Position numbers and translations under genes: made by a program. Of a DNA stretch of 64,000 bases, positions 18,000-28,291 are shown piece by piece. The notes under the pieces were generated by a model. The model saw only the letters and a list, made by a program, of their open reading frames with translations, made no database searches and was not told the origin of the DNA. The stretch lies in contig CAXSBC010000002.1 of NCBI GenBank assembly GCA_964236105.1, forward strand, positions 186,001 to 250,000, given 5' to 3'. Numbering within the stretch: position 1 is the stretch's first letter; each line of letters opens with the position of its first letter. Source of the DNA: Lichenicola sp964236105 (lineage in GTDB: Bacteria > Pseudomonadota > Alphaproteobacteria > Acetobacterales > Acetobacteraceae).

Positions 18000-18916
18000 T
18001 CGGCGCCGTCGCCCGCGAGCCGGAACGATCCCGTCATCACCGGCACGCAGCCGCCGCCGACATGCACGCGTCCCACCACGCCACGGCGCCTGGACGCCCG
18101 CACCCGCAGCAGGCTCGGACGGCCCATATCGACCCCCTGCCCCACCGAGAGCACCAGCTCGGCCTCCGCCTCGGCCAGCAGGGCCGCCTGCAGCGCGCCG
18201 ACAGCCGCGGTGGCGCTGCCGGTGGCGGGGTCCTCGGCGATGCCGTCGGCAGGCGCGAACATGCGGGCCTGCAGGTCGGTGCCGGCCTCGTCGGGAGCCA
18301 CCGCGCGGGTATAGAGGTACGCCCCGCTGGCCACGTCGCGCGGCAGCAGCGCGGCCAGGGCGGCGGGATCGGCGCGCGCCCGGCGCAACGCCGCCCGCGA
18401 GGCCAGCTCGACCGCCAGGAACGCCAGCCCGACGGAGACGACCTCCGGCGGATGCCGGGCGACCAGGATGTCGCCCGCGTCGAGCGACAGGCTGGCCGCG
18501 ACCGGCGCCGCCTCCAGGCGCTGCAGCCGGCGCAGCGGTTCGGGGGCGGTCAGCTCGGCGCCGCAGACCATACCCGCCTTCCGCAGCAGGCGCACCGGCA
18601 CCAGCCCCGCCTGCTCCTCGAACAGGAAGCTCTCCGGCAGCGGCCCGGGGAAATGCCGCGCCAGCACGAAGCCGGTGCCGACATTGGGATGCCCGGCGAA
18701 GGGCAGCTCCTGGGTGGGCATGAAGATGCGGACCCGCGCATGATGGGCGGGATCCGCGGGCGGCAGCACGAAGCTGGTTTCGGAGTAGTTGAACTCGCGC
18801 GCGATCGCCTGCATCTGCGCCGTCGACAGCCCGTCCGCATCGAGCACCACCGCCAGCGGGTTGCCGCCGAACAGCCGGTCGGTGAACACGTCGACCGTCT
18901 CGTAGCGTCGCTGCAT
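17996..18916 (-). CDS. PhzF family isomerase/epimerase-like protein
   Basis: 306-residue member of the PhzF/diaminopimelate-epimerase fold family. The N-terminus YETVDVFTDRLFGGNPLAVV and the glutamate-containing motif REFNYSETSFVLPP (catalytic Glu) are present, as is ELPFAGHPNVGTGFVL. Family members isomerise small acidic metabolites, but most are uncharacterised. The start is the ATG of MQRRYETVDVF, with GGGGAG and AAGG purine runs directly upstream. Its stop lies in a small tandem repeat. Confidence 0.9.
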   Translation of the reverse strand: MQRRYETVDVFTDRLFGGNPLAVVLDADGLSTAQMQAIAREFNYSETSFVLPPADPAHHARVRIFMPTQELPFAGHPNVGTGFVLARHFPGPLPESFLFEEQAGLVPVRLLRKAGMVCGAELTAPEPLRRLQRLEAAPVAASLSLDAGDILVARHPPEVVSVGLAFLAVELASRAALRRARADPAALAALLPRDVASGAYLYTRAVAPDEAGTDLQARMFAPADGIAEDPATGSATAAVGALQAALLAEAEAELVLSVGQGVDMGRPSLLRVRASRRRGVVGRVHVGGGCVPVMTGSFRLAGDGAD

Positions 18917-19100
18917 CCTTAGGGCTCCCCTGCCTGGTTCATGCTGGCCGCGACGGACGGGGCTGCGCAAGGCTCGACGGGCCGCATCCGGAGGCCGACG
19001 ATGGCGCGGACGAGGCAGCGCGGACGGTCATGATGAACCGCCCGCCCGAATCCGTTCGGCAGACCGGGGTGCCGCCGATGCGACAGGAGAAGGACGCGCG

Positions 19101-19691
19101 ATGAGCTGGATCGATCCGGTGCGGCTTGCCGGCCTGCATGTCACCCTGGAGCCGCTGCGGACCGATCACGCCGCGGCCCTGATCGACGCGGCATCCGATG
19201 GCGCGCTGTGGCGGCTCTGGTACACCAGTGTTCCGGAGCCCGACCGGATGGGCCACGAGATCGCGCGCCGTCTGGCGCAGCAGGCCGCGGGCGAGACGGT
19301 TCCGTTCGCGGTGCTGGATCACGACGGGCGTGCGGTCGGCATGACCAGCTACGGCCATCTCGACGCCGCCGCGCCCCGCCTGGAGATCGGCTGGACCTGG
19401 TATGCGCGCCGGGTGCAGCGCACCGCGCTCAACACCGAGGCCAAGCGGCTGCTTCTGGGCCATGCCTTCGAGACGCTGGGCTGCATCGCGGTCGAGCTGC
19501 GCACGCACAGCCTCAACCAGCAGAGCCGGCGGGCGATCGAGCGGCTCGGCGCCAAGCTCGACGGGGTGCTGCGCAACCACCAAGTCGCGCGCGACGGCAC
19601 GCTGCGCGACAGCTGCGTCTACAGCATCATCGCCTCGGAATGGCCGGCGGTGCGGTCGCATTTGACGTGGCAGTTGGAGCGGGTGCGGTAG
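19101..19691 (+). CDS. GNAT family N-acetyltransferase (RimJ/RimL type)
   Basis: 196 residues. The acetyl-CoA region is seen in IGWTWYARRVQRTALNTEAKRLLLGHAF, a RimJ/RimL-like arrangement, followed by CIAVELRTHSLNQQSRRAIERLGAK, where the Asn/Ser-rich QxSRRAIERLGA segment is typical. An AGGAGAAGG ribosome-binding site lies about 8 nt before the ATG. The acyl acceptor is unknown: either a protein N-terminus or a small amine. Confidence 0.88.
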   Translation: MSWIDPVRLAGLHVTLEPLRTDHAAALIDAASDGALWRLWYTSVPEPDRMGHEIARRLAQQAAGETVPFAVLDHDGRAVGMTSYGHLDAAAPRLEIGWTWYARRVQRTALNTEAKRLLLGHAFETLGCIAVELRTHSLNQQSRRAIERLGAKLDGVLRNHQVARDGTLRDSCVYSIIASEWPAVRSHLTWQLERVR

Positions 19692-19841
19692 CCGGCGGCG
19701 GCAGCTAGGCCGGATCGGCCACCGTATCTGGCGGCCGGATCAGATGAAACTGGCCGAGAGCGGACCGTCCGCTCTTGAGCTACATTTGACGGAAGCGGAC
19801 ATGCACAATGCATCATGACATGATGATTTCGAGCAAAGAAG

Positions 19842-20513
19842 ATGAGTGACACAAGTAGGCTCAAAGCCCTTCAGAGGCGATGCAGTCAGGCCCTAAGAAA
19901 CGGACAGCCAAGCCAGCCGGCCAATGATCCCTCGGTAACGCCCGAAAAGCCGCGTTCAGATGGGATCTGGAAGTCCTTAGTTGGGACTATTGTCGGAGGA
20001 TTTATCAGCAGCGCTACGGCTTACTGCACCAACATTCAGGGGTACGGGCATCAGGCTCAGGCGGCGCAGGAGGAAAAACACGACCAAAGTCTTAAGCTTC
20101 GGGCAGCACTCCTAGCTGAGCTTCAATTTGAGCGAGATCAGCTAGACTGGGTGGTGAACAAGTCGGCTGCTACTTTTAATGGCAAACTAAGCGGCTTTAT
20201 CTTATTGCCTTCTGGCGAGATATTTCAAGCCAATATAGCGAAGCTCGACCTACTGCCATCTGTAGAGGCAACGAAGGTCTATTCAGCCGAAAAATACTAC
20301 CAACTAGCGAGCGATCAAATGGTTGAGCGGGGCGATGAGAAAAAGGGCTTTGTCGAACTCTTCGTGAATCAGTCCAAGGCACAAGGCTTCCGGGACTCCG
20401 CTGCCGCATCACTAACCATTTCCGATCAGGCCATCGCCCTTCTAAAAAGGGACATCGCTCAGCTATGCAACGAGAAGAAGGAAGAGCGTGCTTCACCATC
20501 CGCCTGCCTTTAG
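19842..20513 (+). CDS. orphan protein of a lower-GC island, one membrane segment
   Basis: 223 residues, not recognised. A basic, Pro-rich N-terminus is followed by one hydrophobic segment (LVGTIVGGFISSATAYC, about residues 46-62). A charged, probably helical region comes next (EEKHDQSLKLRAALLAELQF), then a domain rich in Lys, Asn and Gln. AT-rich codons (AAA, TTT, TTA, ATA) are common here and rare elsewhere in the window, indicating recent acquisition. An inverted repeat CATCAT-GAC-ATGATG (19811-19825) lies just upstream and could be an operator. The layout recalls small membrane proteins of mobile islands, but I assign no function. Confidence 0.6.
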   Translation: MSDTSRLKALQRRCSQALRNGQPSQPANDPSVTPEKPRSDGIWKSLVGTIVGGFISSATAYCTNIQGYGHQAQAAQEEKHDQSLKLRAALLAELQFERDQLDWVVNKSAATFNGKLSGFILLPSGEIFQANIAKLDLLPSVEATKVYSAEKYYQLASDQMVERGDEKKGFVELFVNQSKAQGFRDSAAASLTISDQAIALLKRDIAQLCNEKKEERASPSACL

Positions 20514-20561
20514 GCGGCTCATCGATCATAGCGAAGTGCCTAGGCCGGGGATAACGTTCGA

Positions 20562-20580
20562 CTAGGTCGTAAACTCATTA
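20562..20580 (+). repeat. left terminal inverted repeat of the IS5-family element
   Basis: CTAGGTCGTAAACTCATTA matches the reverse complement of the right end at 18 of 19 positions. It also encodes the last five residues (NEFTT) and stop of the passenger gene on the minus strand. Confidence 0.75.
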
Positions 20581-20894
20581 ACTGGAGGTAGAACGTCTAA
20601 AACGATTCCGATGCCGACGAGCTTGGCCCCTTCCTGAATGCGCCACTCTCGGCCTTGATAGATTTGACCTTCAAGACCCGGCCAGTTCCAGAACGTAATT
20701 TGCAAATCGATGTTGTCGCCGGGACGCAGCTCCGTGCCGTCTGGTAGATCGATAAAGCCCATCGTCATGTCACGATCCTCCGGGCCGAAGAAGTTGTGGT
20801 TTGGGCGGTAACCCCCTTTGATTGAAGAAGCGCGACCGCCTTCGCCTGTGGCCAGGAGCCGGATGTTGGCCTTGACGGTAATTCCTTTGGTCAT
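20562..20894 (-). CDS. stand-alone EF-Tu domain III-like protein
   Basis: 110 residues aligning by eye with the third (C-terminal beta-barrel) domain of elongation factor Tu: VKANIRLLATGEGGR, then GYRPNHNFFG, then TELRPGDNIDLQITF, then REWRIQEGAKLVGIGIV. In EF-Tu this domain contacts aminoacyl-tRNA and EF-Ts; there is no GTPase domain or domain II here. It lies divergent from the IS transposase and within the IS inverted repeats, 83 nt from the transposase start. Function unknown; it could modulate translation or be a neutral passenger. Confidence 0.72.
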   Translation of the reverse strand: MTKGITVKANIRLLATGEGGRASSIKGGYRPNHNFFGPEDRDMTMGFIDLPDGTELRPGDNIDLQITFWNWPGLEGQIYQGREWRIQEGAKLVGIGIVLDVLPPVNEFTT

Positions 20895-20977
20895 GGCCTG
20901 TCCCTCGCGAAGAGAGTAGCTTATTGATCGGCGGCGGAAACCTTTCCTCGAAGATCAAAAGATGATTCAGCATCGGC

Positions 20978-21744
20978 ATGAGCCGATATGATCTGACCGA
21001 TTTCAAGTGGTGCGTGATTGAGCCGCTGCTGCCCAACAAGCTGAGAGGTGTGCCGCGCGTTGACGACAGGCGTGTGCTGAACGGCATCTACTGGGTGTTG
21101 CGCTCCGGTGCGCCATGGCGCGACCTGCCAGAGCGTTATGGGCCGCGCACCACTTGCTATAACCGCTTCGTGCGATGGCGGAAGGCAGGCGTTTGGGACC
21201 GGCTGATGGATGCCATCAGCGCCGCACACAAACGCGAAATCCAGATGATCGATAGTACCTCCGTCCGAGCGCACCAGCAGGCTGCAACGGCAAAAAAGGG
21301 GGTCCAGATCACTGTCTTGGTCGATCACGCGGCGGCCTCACGACCAAGATCCACGTCGTGGTCGACGCGCAAGGCCTCCCGATCCGGCTCGGTCTAACCG
21401 CCGGACAGACGCACGACGGGCAGATCGCCGACCGCCTACTCGATCACCTCGGCCCACGCACCATCTTGCTGGCCGACAAGCCCTACGATGCTGACCACAT
21501 CCGCGAGCTGATCCAGGGCCAAGGTGCTACGCCCAATATCCCGACGAGGAGCAATCGGCGCTGGAAGCCGTGCTTCAGCACGCGGCTCTACCGCAAGCGC
21601 AACCTGATCGAGCGGTTCTTCTCCAAGCTGGAGCACTTTCGCCGCGTCGCTACCCGCTACGACAAGCTCACAGCCAACTTCCTCGCCATGATCCAGCTTG
21701 CCTCAATACGGCTGTGGCTTCGCCCTAATGAGTCTACGACCTAG
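20978..21744 (+). CDS. IS5-family DDE transposase made by -1 frameshifting (two overlapping frames)
   Basis: Frame A (20978-21397) starts MSRYDLTDFKWCVIEPLLP and holds the first catalytic Asp in QMIDSTSVRAHQQ. Frame B, open from upstream of 21301 to 21744, holds the second Asp region (LLADKPYDADHIR) and the catalytic Glu in NLIERFFSKLEHFRRVATRYDK-type context. Joined at the slippery run near 21292 the product reads through to DHCLGRSRGGLTTKIH, the normal family sequence, giving about 255 residues. So it appears intact, not a pseudogene. It ends inside the right terminal repeat. Confidence 0.85.
21292..21298 (+). promoter_or_regulatory. -1 programmed frameshift heptamer A AAA AAG in the transposase gene
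   Basis: In frame A the codons are GCA AAA AAG GGG; the heptamer A_AAA_AAG is the classic bacterial -1 slippery sequence. Slipping back one base moves the ribosome into frame B, which continues GGPDHCLGRS, the expected transposase sequence. Confidence 0.75.
21726..21744 (-). repeat. right terminal inverted repeat of the IS5-family element
   Basis: TAATGAGTCTACGACCTAG; reverse complement matches the left end with one mismatch. It encodes the NESTT C-terminus and stop of the transposase. Confidence 0.75.
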
Positions 21745-21872
21745 AGCCCGAAGTGCGTAGACGGTCTGCGTCCGCTTTAGAGACGCGCTCCTGCTAGCCG
21801 GCTGTCTGTTTAGAGCGCTTAGCGGTCCTTGAGCTCATCCTCTACCTTCTGTCCCAGAACGACATCGCGCCT

Positions 21873-24098
<2,226 letters not shown>

Positions 24099-24336
24099 GC
24101 GACGAAGGTGGCGATCCCGCCTGCCCGGAGCAAGCGAATTTGCGGCCTCGGGCGACCCAACGGGTCCTGGCATCCGTCCGGTGCCGATACGGGTCGAGGG
24201 GCGCCCCGCCCCGTCATCGACCCGCCCGCCGCCGCCTCGCGACGACAAGGCGGCGGCCGGGGGGAACCGAGGCCGCAGGCGGGCGCTCAGGGGTCTGCGG
24301 CTGCAGCGATCGTCGGCGCCGGACCGGGAGACCGCC

Positions 24337-25053
24337 TTGGATCTGCAGCAGAAGGTTCTGGAGATCCACCACCTGCTCTGCCAGACCTATCACTGCCCGA
24401 TCGCCTATTTCCACGGGCTCGATCCGCTCAGCGAGCTGGTCAGCTCGCTGCTGTCGCACCGCACCCGCAACGCCGACAGCGGCGCTGCCTTCAAGGCGCT
24501 GCGTGCGCTCTACCCGGACTGGGCCGAGCTGGCCGCGGCGCCGACCGCCGCGGTCGAGCAGGCGATCCGGGGCGTCACCTGGCCGGAACAGAAGGCGCCC
24601 CGCATCCAGGCGATCCTGCGCGCGATCCAGGCCGAGCGCGGCGCGCTGGATCTGGGCTTCCTGGCCGAGCTTTCGGTCGAGGAGGCCCGCGCCTGGCTGG
24701 AGCGCCTGCCCGGCATCGGCCCGAAGACCAGCGCTGCCGTGCTCAGCTTCAGCGTGCTGCGCCGGGCGGCACTGCCGGTCGACAGCCACCACCATCGGGT
24801 CGCCGTCCGCACCGGCCTGATCCCGGCCAGCCTGGCGGTGGGGCCATCGCATCGCGTGCTGGCAGCGCAGCTGCCGCCGGACTGGGACGCGCAGCAGATC
24901 TACGACAACCACGAGATCCTGATGCTGCACGGCCAGCGCTGCTGCTTCCATCGCAAGCCCGCCTGCGGACGCTGTCCGCTGCTCGCCCTCTGCCCGACCG
25001 GACAGCAGCTGCACGCCACCATGGGCACGGCGCCGCAGGGGCAGCTGGTCTGA
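24337..25053 (+). CDS. endonuclease III-like DNA glycosylase (HhH-GPD, 4Fe-4S)
   Basis: 238-residue base-excision-repair glycosylase. The helix-hairpin-helix LPGIGPKTSAAVLSF carries the catalytic lysine K130, and the conserved aspartate D149 is in LPVDSHHHRV. The C-terminal iron-sulfur loop has the exact C-x6-C-x2-C-x5-C spacing (CFHRKPACGRCPLLALC). The start is a TTG because GGGAG lies 6 nt before it and the family begins here; the frame is open far upstream without similarity. It differs enough from Nth that it may be a second, paralogous enzyme. Divergent from uvrB. Confidence 0.9.
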   Translation: MDLQQKVLEIHHLLCQTYHCPIAYFHGLDPLSELVSSLLSHRTRNADSGAAFKALRALYPDWAELAAAPTAAVEQAIRGVTWPEQKAPRIQAILRAIQAERGALDLGFLAELSVEEARAWLERLPGIGPKTSAAVLSFSVLRRAALPVDSHHHRVAVRTGLIPASLAVGPSHRVLAAQLPPDWDAQQIYDNHEILMLHGQRCCFHRKPACGRCPLLALCPTGQQLHATMGTAPQGQLV

Positions 25054-25105
25054 CGGAGCCGGACGACGCCGGCCCGGTCGCGGCACCCAGGGCGCGGGGC
25101 CCGCG

Positions 25106-25843
25106 TCAGGGTGAGCTGATCTCCGGCTCGCGGCTGCCGGTCCAGGACAGCCGCCACAGGCCGCCCTGACGCAGGTTCTGCACCAGGGCCGGCCGGAATG
25201 CGGCGAGGCAGGTGCCGCCCGCATGACGCACCGAGGGATAGATCACGCCGTCGCTGCTTACCGCCTGCAGGCGACGCGCCAGGGCCTGGCCGGCGGGATA
25301 GGCGGTCGCGGTATCGCCGTCCAGCACGCCGTCCTGCCCTGCGGCGGCGGCGCTGCCGCGCAGGTCGTGGAACGGTCCGATGAAGTCGGCGATCAGCTCG
25401 GCATAGTCGACATGGGTGTCGTAGCGGCCGATGGCGTCGAGTTCGCGCGTCAGGTGATAGGCCACCTCGCCCAGCGAGGTCTGCGCGTTCCAGCTGCAGT
25501 ACCAGGCGCCGCGCAGCGTATCGTTGAAGCGGTTGCCGCCGGGCCGGATGTGGGTGAAGGCGGCGTTGACGAAGCTGTCGTTCGGCCGGCCGAACACCAG
25601 CTCGCGCGGGTCGAGGTTCGGCAGCCCGCTGCCCGAGGCCTGGATGCGGGCGTTGGTGACGCTCTCCAGCGCCGCCAGATCGTCCAGCGCCCGATCGGTG
25701 GCGGCGAGCGGCGCCAGGACCGGCGGCTTCAGCCTGCCGCTCGGGATCAGCCGGACCGTGTTGCGCTGGGCGATGTCGATCACCGGCGGCAGATCTGGCT
25801 CCTGGTCGAGGGCGGGCCCGTTGAAGGCTCCCGAGCAGTCCAT
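25106..25843 (-). CDS. RES domain toxin of a Xre/RES toxin-antitoxin pair
   Basis: 245 residues with a RES domain: GGNRFNDTLRGAWYCSWNAQ carries the conserved Arg and Tyr, SLGEVAYH carries the Glu, and VIYPSVRHAGGTCLA matches the C-terminal Ser-containing block. Characterised RES toxins degrade or modify NAD+. The gene starts 4 nt after the stop of the antitoxin gene, the usual order for this type II system. An N-terminal segment of about 60 residues precedes the core. Confidence 0.85.
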   Translation of the reverse strand: MDCSGAFNGPALDQEPDLPPVIDIAQRNTVRLIPSGRLKPPVLAPLAATDRALDDLAALESVTNARIQASGSGLPNLDPRELVFGRPNDSFVNAAFTHIRPGGNRFNDTLRGAWYCSWNAQTSLGEVAYHLTRELDAIGRYDTHVDYAELIADFIGPFHDLRGSAAAAGQDGVLDGDTATAYPAGQALARRLQAVSSDGVIYPSVRHAGGTCLAAFRPALVQNLRQGGLWRLSWTGSREPEISSP

Positions 25844-25847
25844 GGCG

Positions 25848-26306
25848 CTAGAGGCCTCCGCGCAGCGCGTCGACGTGGCCGCGTATGTCCAGCATGCCGG
25901 GAATGCCGCGCTCGATCGCCACCGCCAGCGGCGAGCGCCCGCCGAACAGCGGACCGCGGTTCGGCAGGCGGATCCAGTCATCGGCCAGCGGCGCGGAGAA
26001 CAGCAGCCGCAATCCCTTGAAGACGCCGACCATGACGCTGATCCGGGTCAGCATGTCCTGCGACAAACGAAGCGTCCGGTCCGGCCGCAGGCTGTCCTGC
26101 TTCTTCAGGCGGAACCAGCTGCGCTCCGACATGTCGCCGAGCAGCAGGCAGGTCTCCTCGGCGGTCAGCTGCCACAGGCCGGCGAGCCGGACCATGCCGT
26201 CGATCGCCGACGGCGTCAGGCGGAGCCGCGTGGCCGGGTCGGACAGGTTGAGGCTGCTGGTCGAGGCCGGGACGATGGTCGGCCGATTGTCCTGAATGGC
26301 GTACAT
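25848..26306 (-). CDS. MbcA/ParS/Xre-family antitoxin
   Basis: 152-residue partner of the RES toxin. The N-terminal half is a helix-turn-helix-like region (AIDGMVRLAGLWQLTAEETCLLLGD, SERSWFRLKKQ). The C-terminal half is the toxin-binding DUF2384 domain: LPNRGPLFGGRSPLAVAI, then GMLDIRGHVDALRGG. It should neutralise the toxin and repress its own promoter, in the roughly 110-bp gap before sufE, which is divergent. Confidence 0.85.
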   Translation of the reverse strand: MYAIQDNRPTIVPASTSSLNLSDPATRLRLTPSAIDGMVRLAGLWQLTAEETCLLLGDMSERSWFRLKKQDSLRPDRTLRLSQDMLTRISVMVGVFKGLRLLFSAPLADDWIRLPNRGPLFGGRSPLAVAIERGIPGMLDIRGHVDALRGGL

Positions 26307-26420
26307 TATGCCTCCTGGCGCTTAATATGCTGCCATCTGGCAGCCGCTTCAAGCGGCGCCATGCGTTGATTGCTCGAATGCCAGCTTGACTGTCCCAAGC
26401 CCGCCACGCACATCCTGTGC

Positions 26421-26891
26421 ATGCAGACCATGACGTCGGACCCCTATGTCGTTCCGGACGAAGCCACCGCCGCCGAGGCTGTCGCGGCGATCGCAGACGA
26501 GCTCGACGTGTTCGACGACTGGATGGAGCGCTACCAGTACATCATCGAGCTCGGCCGCAAGCTGCCGCCCTTCCCGGGCGAGTGGGCGAACGACGCGCAT
26601 CGGGTGCCAGGCTGCCAGAGCCAGGTCTGGATGGAGTCGAGCCTGTCGGACGGCGTGATCCGCTTCGCCGGCGCATCGGACGCGGCGATCGTGTCCGGCT
26701 TGGTCGCACTTCTGCTGCGCGTCTATTCCGGCCGCAGCCCGCAGGAGATCGTCAGCACGGACCCGGTGTTCCTGAAGGATCTCGGGCTGCTGGAAGCGCT
26801 GTCGACCAATCGCGGCAACGGGATCGCCTCGATGGCCAGGGCGGTGCAGCGCGCGGCCCAGGAGGCCACGGGAAGCATCGTCACCGCCTGA
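26421..26891 (+). CDS. sufE: SufE family cysteine desulfurase activator
   Basis: Accepts sulfur from SufS and passes it to the SufBCD scaffold in Fe-S cluster assembly. 156 residues from the chosen ATG. The acceptor cysteine is C65 in RVPGCQSQVWM. The N-terminal FDDWMERYQYIIELGRKLP is the standard SufE helix. A second ATG three codons later is equally possible. No other suf genes are in the window. Confidence 0.93.
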   Translation: MQTMTSDPYVVPDEATAAEAVAAIADELDVFDDWMERYQYIIELGRKLPPFPGEWANDAHRVPGCQSQVWMESSLSDGVIRFAGASDAAIVSGLVALLLRVYSGRSPQEIVSTDPVFLKDLGLLEALSTNRGNGIASMARAVQRAAQEATGSIVTA

Positions 26892-26974
26892 GCTCCAGCC
26901 GCGGCCTGGGGCTGCCGCGAAAGGCCCGGTTTACGCCGCGAGGCGACGGTTGCGGACCTTTCGCGCCGGTATCC

Positions 26975-28291
26975 TCAGAGAATGAAGCGCGACAGGTCGC
27001 CCTTCTGTGCCAGCGGCGCCACCTTCTCCTGCACGTAGGCGGCGTCGACCCGCACGCTGTCGCCGGGCCGGTCGGACGCCGTGAAGGAGACCTCCTCCAG
27101 CAGCCGCTCCAGCACCGTCGCCAGCCGGCGGGCGCCGATATTCTCGACGCGGTCGTTGATGTCGGCCGCCAGATCGGCCAGCGCGTCGATCGCATCCTCG
27201 CCGAATTCCAGCGCCACCTTCTCGGTGCCCATCAGCGCGCTGTACTGCTTGAGCAGCGAATGCTCCGGCTCGGTCAGAATGCGACGCAGGTCGTCGCGCG
27301 ACAGCGGCGCCAGCTCGACGCGGATCGGCAGCCGGCCCTGCAGCTCCGGCAGCAGGTCGGCGGGCTTGGCCAGGTGGAACGCGCCCGAGGCGATGAACAG
27401 CATGTGGTCGGTCTTCACCGGCCCATACTTGGTCGAGACCGTGGTGCCCTCGATCAGCGGCAGCAGGTCGCGCTGCACGCCCTCGCGGCTGACGTCGCCG
27501 CCGCGAAAGCCGCCCTCCGACGAGCGCGCGCAGACCTTGTCGATCTCGTCGAGGAAGACGATGCCGTGATCCTGCGCGTGCGCCACCGCCTCGCGGGTCA
27601 GCCCGTCGCTGTCGAGCAGCCGGTCGCTTTCCTCGCGCACCAGCCCGATGCGGGCCGCCTCGACGGTCATGCGTCGGGCCTGCGCGTTCTTGCCGAACAT
27701 CCCCTTCATCATGTCGCCGAGATTGATGACGCTGCCCTGTGGCATGCCCGGGATGTCCATGCCGGCCCCCGCCCCGGGCGCGTCGGCGATCGCCACCTCG
27801 ACCTCCTTCTGCTCCAGCTCGCCGTCGCGCAGCATGCGCCGGAACTTGTTCTTGGTGTCGGCGGACGCGGAGGCGCCGACCAGCGCATCGACGAGACGCT
27901 CCTCGGCCGCCTTCTCGGCGTTGGCCTGCACGTCGCGCCGCTTCAGGTCGCGCAACATGTTCAGGCTGACCTCGACCAGGTCGCGCACGATGCTATCGAC
28001 GTCGCGCCCGACATAGCCCACCTCGGTGAACTTGGTCGCCTCGACCTTCAGGAACGGCGCCTGCGCCAGCTTGGCCAGACGACGGGCGATCTCGGTCTTG
28101 CCGCAGCCGGTCGGGCCGATCATCAGGATGTTCTTCGGCACCACCTCGTCGCGAATGCCCTCCGGAAGCTGCGCGCGGCGCCAGCGGTTGCGCAGCGCGA
28201 TGGCCACCGCGCGCTTGGCGTCGGTCTGGCCGACGATATACCGGTCGAGCTCGGACACGATCTCGCGCGGCGAATAGGTGGGCACGTCCAT
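26975..28291 (-). CDS. hslU: ATP-dependent protease ATPase subunit HslU
   Basis: AAA+ unfoldase that feeds substrates to the HslV peptidase. 438 residues. Walker A is GPTGCGKT (59-66), Walker B is GIVFLDEIDK, and the N-terminal SPREIVSELDRYIVGQ and the C-terminal LSRFIL (inserted into HslV for activation) are conserved. The hslV stop overlaps its start by one base (TGATG), so the two are translationally coupled. Confidence 0.97.
   Translation of the reverse strand: MDVPTYSPREIVSELDRYIVGQTDAKRAVAIALRNRWRRAQLPEGIRDEVVPKNILMIGPTGCGKTEIARRLAKLAQAPFLKVEATKFTEVGYVGRDVDSIVRDLVEVSLNMLRDLKRRDVQANAEKAAEERLVDALVGASASADTKNKFRRMLRDGELEQKEVEVAIADAPGAGAGMDIPGMPQGSVINLGDMMKGMFGKNAQARRMTVEAARIGLVREESDRLLDSDGLTREAVAHAQDHGIVFLDEIDKVCARSSEGGFRGGDVSREGVQRDLLPLIEGTTVSTKYGPVKTDHMLFIASGAFHLAKPADLLPELQGRLPIRVELAPLSRDDLRRILTEPEHSLLKQYSALMGTEKVALEFGEDAIDALADLAADINDRVENIGARRLATVLERLLEEVSFTASDRPGDSVRVDAAYVQEKVAPLAQKGDLSRFIL

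Larger units (their letters stand above)
20562..21744 (+). mobile_element. IS5-family (IS427-like) insertion sequence carrying an EF-Tu domain III passenger gene
   Basis: About 1.18 kb bounded by 19-bp imperfect inverted repeats. Inside are two divergent genes: the transposase running rightwards and a small EF-Tu domain III-like gene running leftwards. Each gene ends inside a terminal repeat, so the arms encode NEFTT-stop and NESTT-stop. CTAG is found at both extreme ends and may be either part of the repeats or the target duplication. No alternative left end was found between the two genes, which argues that the passenger is inside the element. GC is visibly lower than in the flanking chromosome. 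Confidence 0.72.

Noticed and set aside
20895..20977. An internal left end of the IS just upstream of the transposase
   Set aside because: No sequence there resembles the right terminal repeat; the only match is at 20562-20580.
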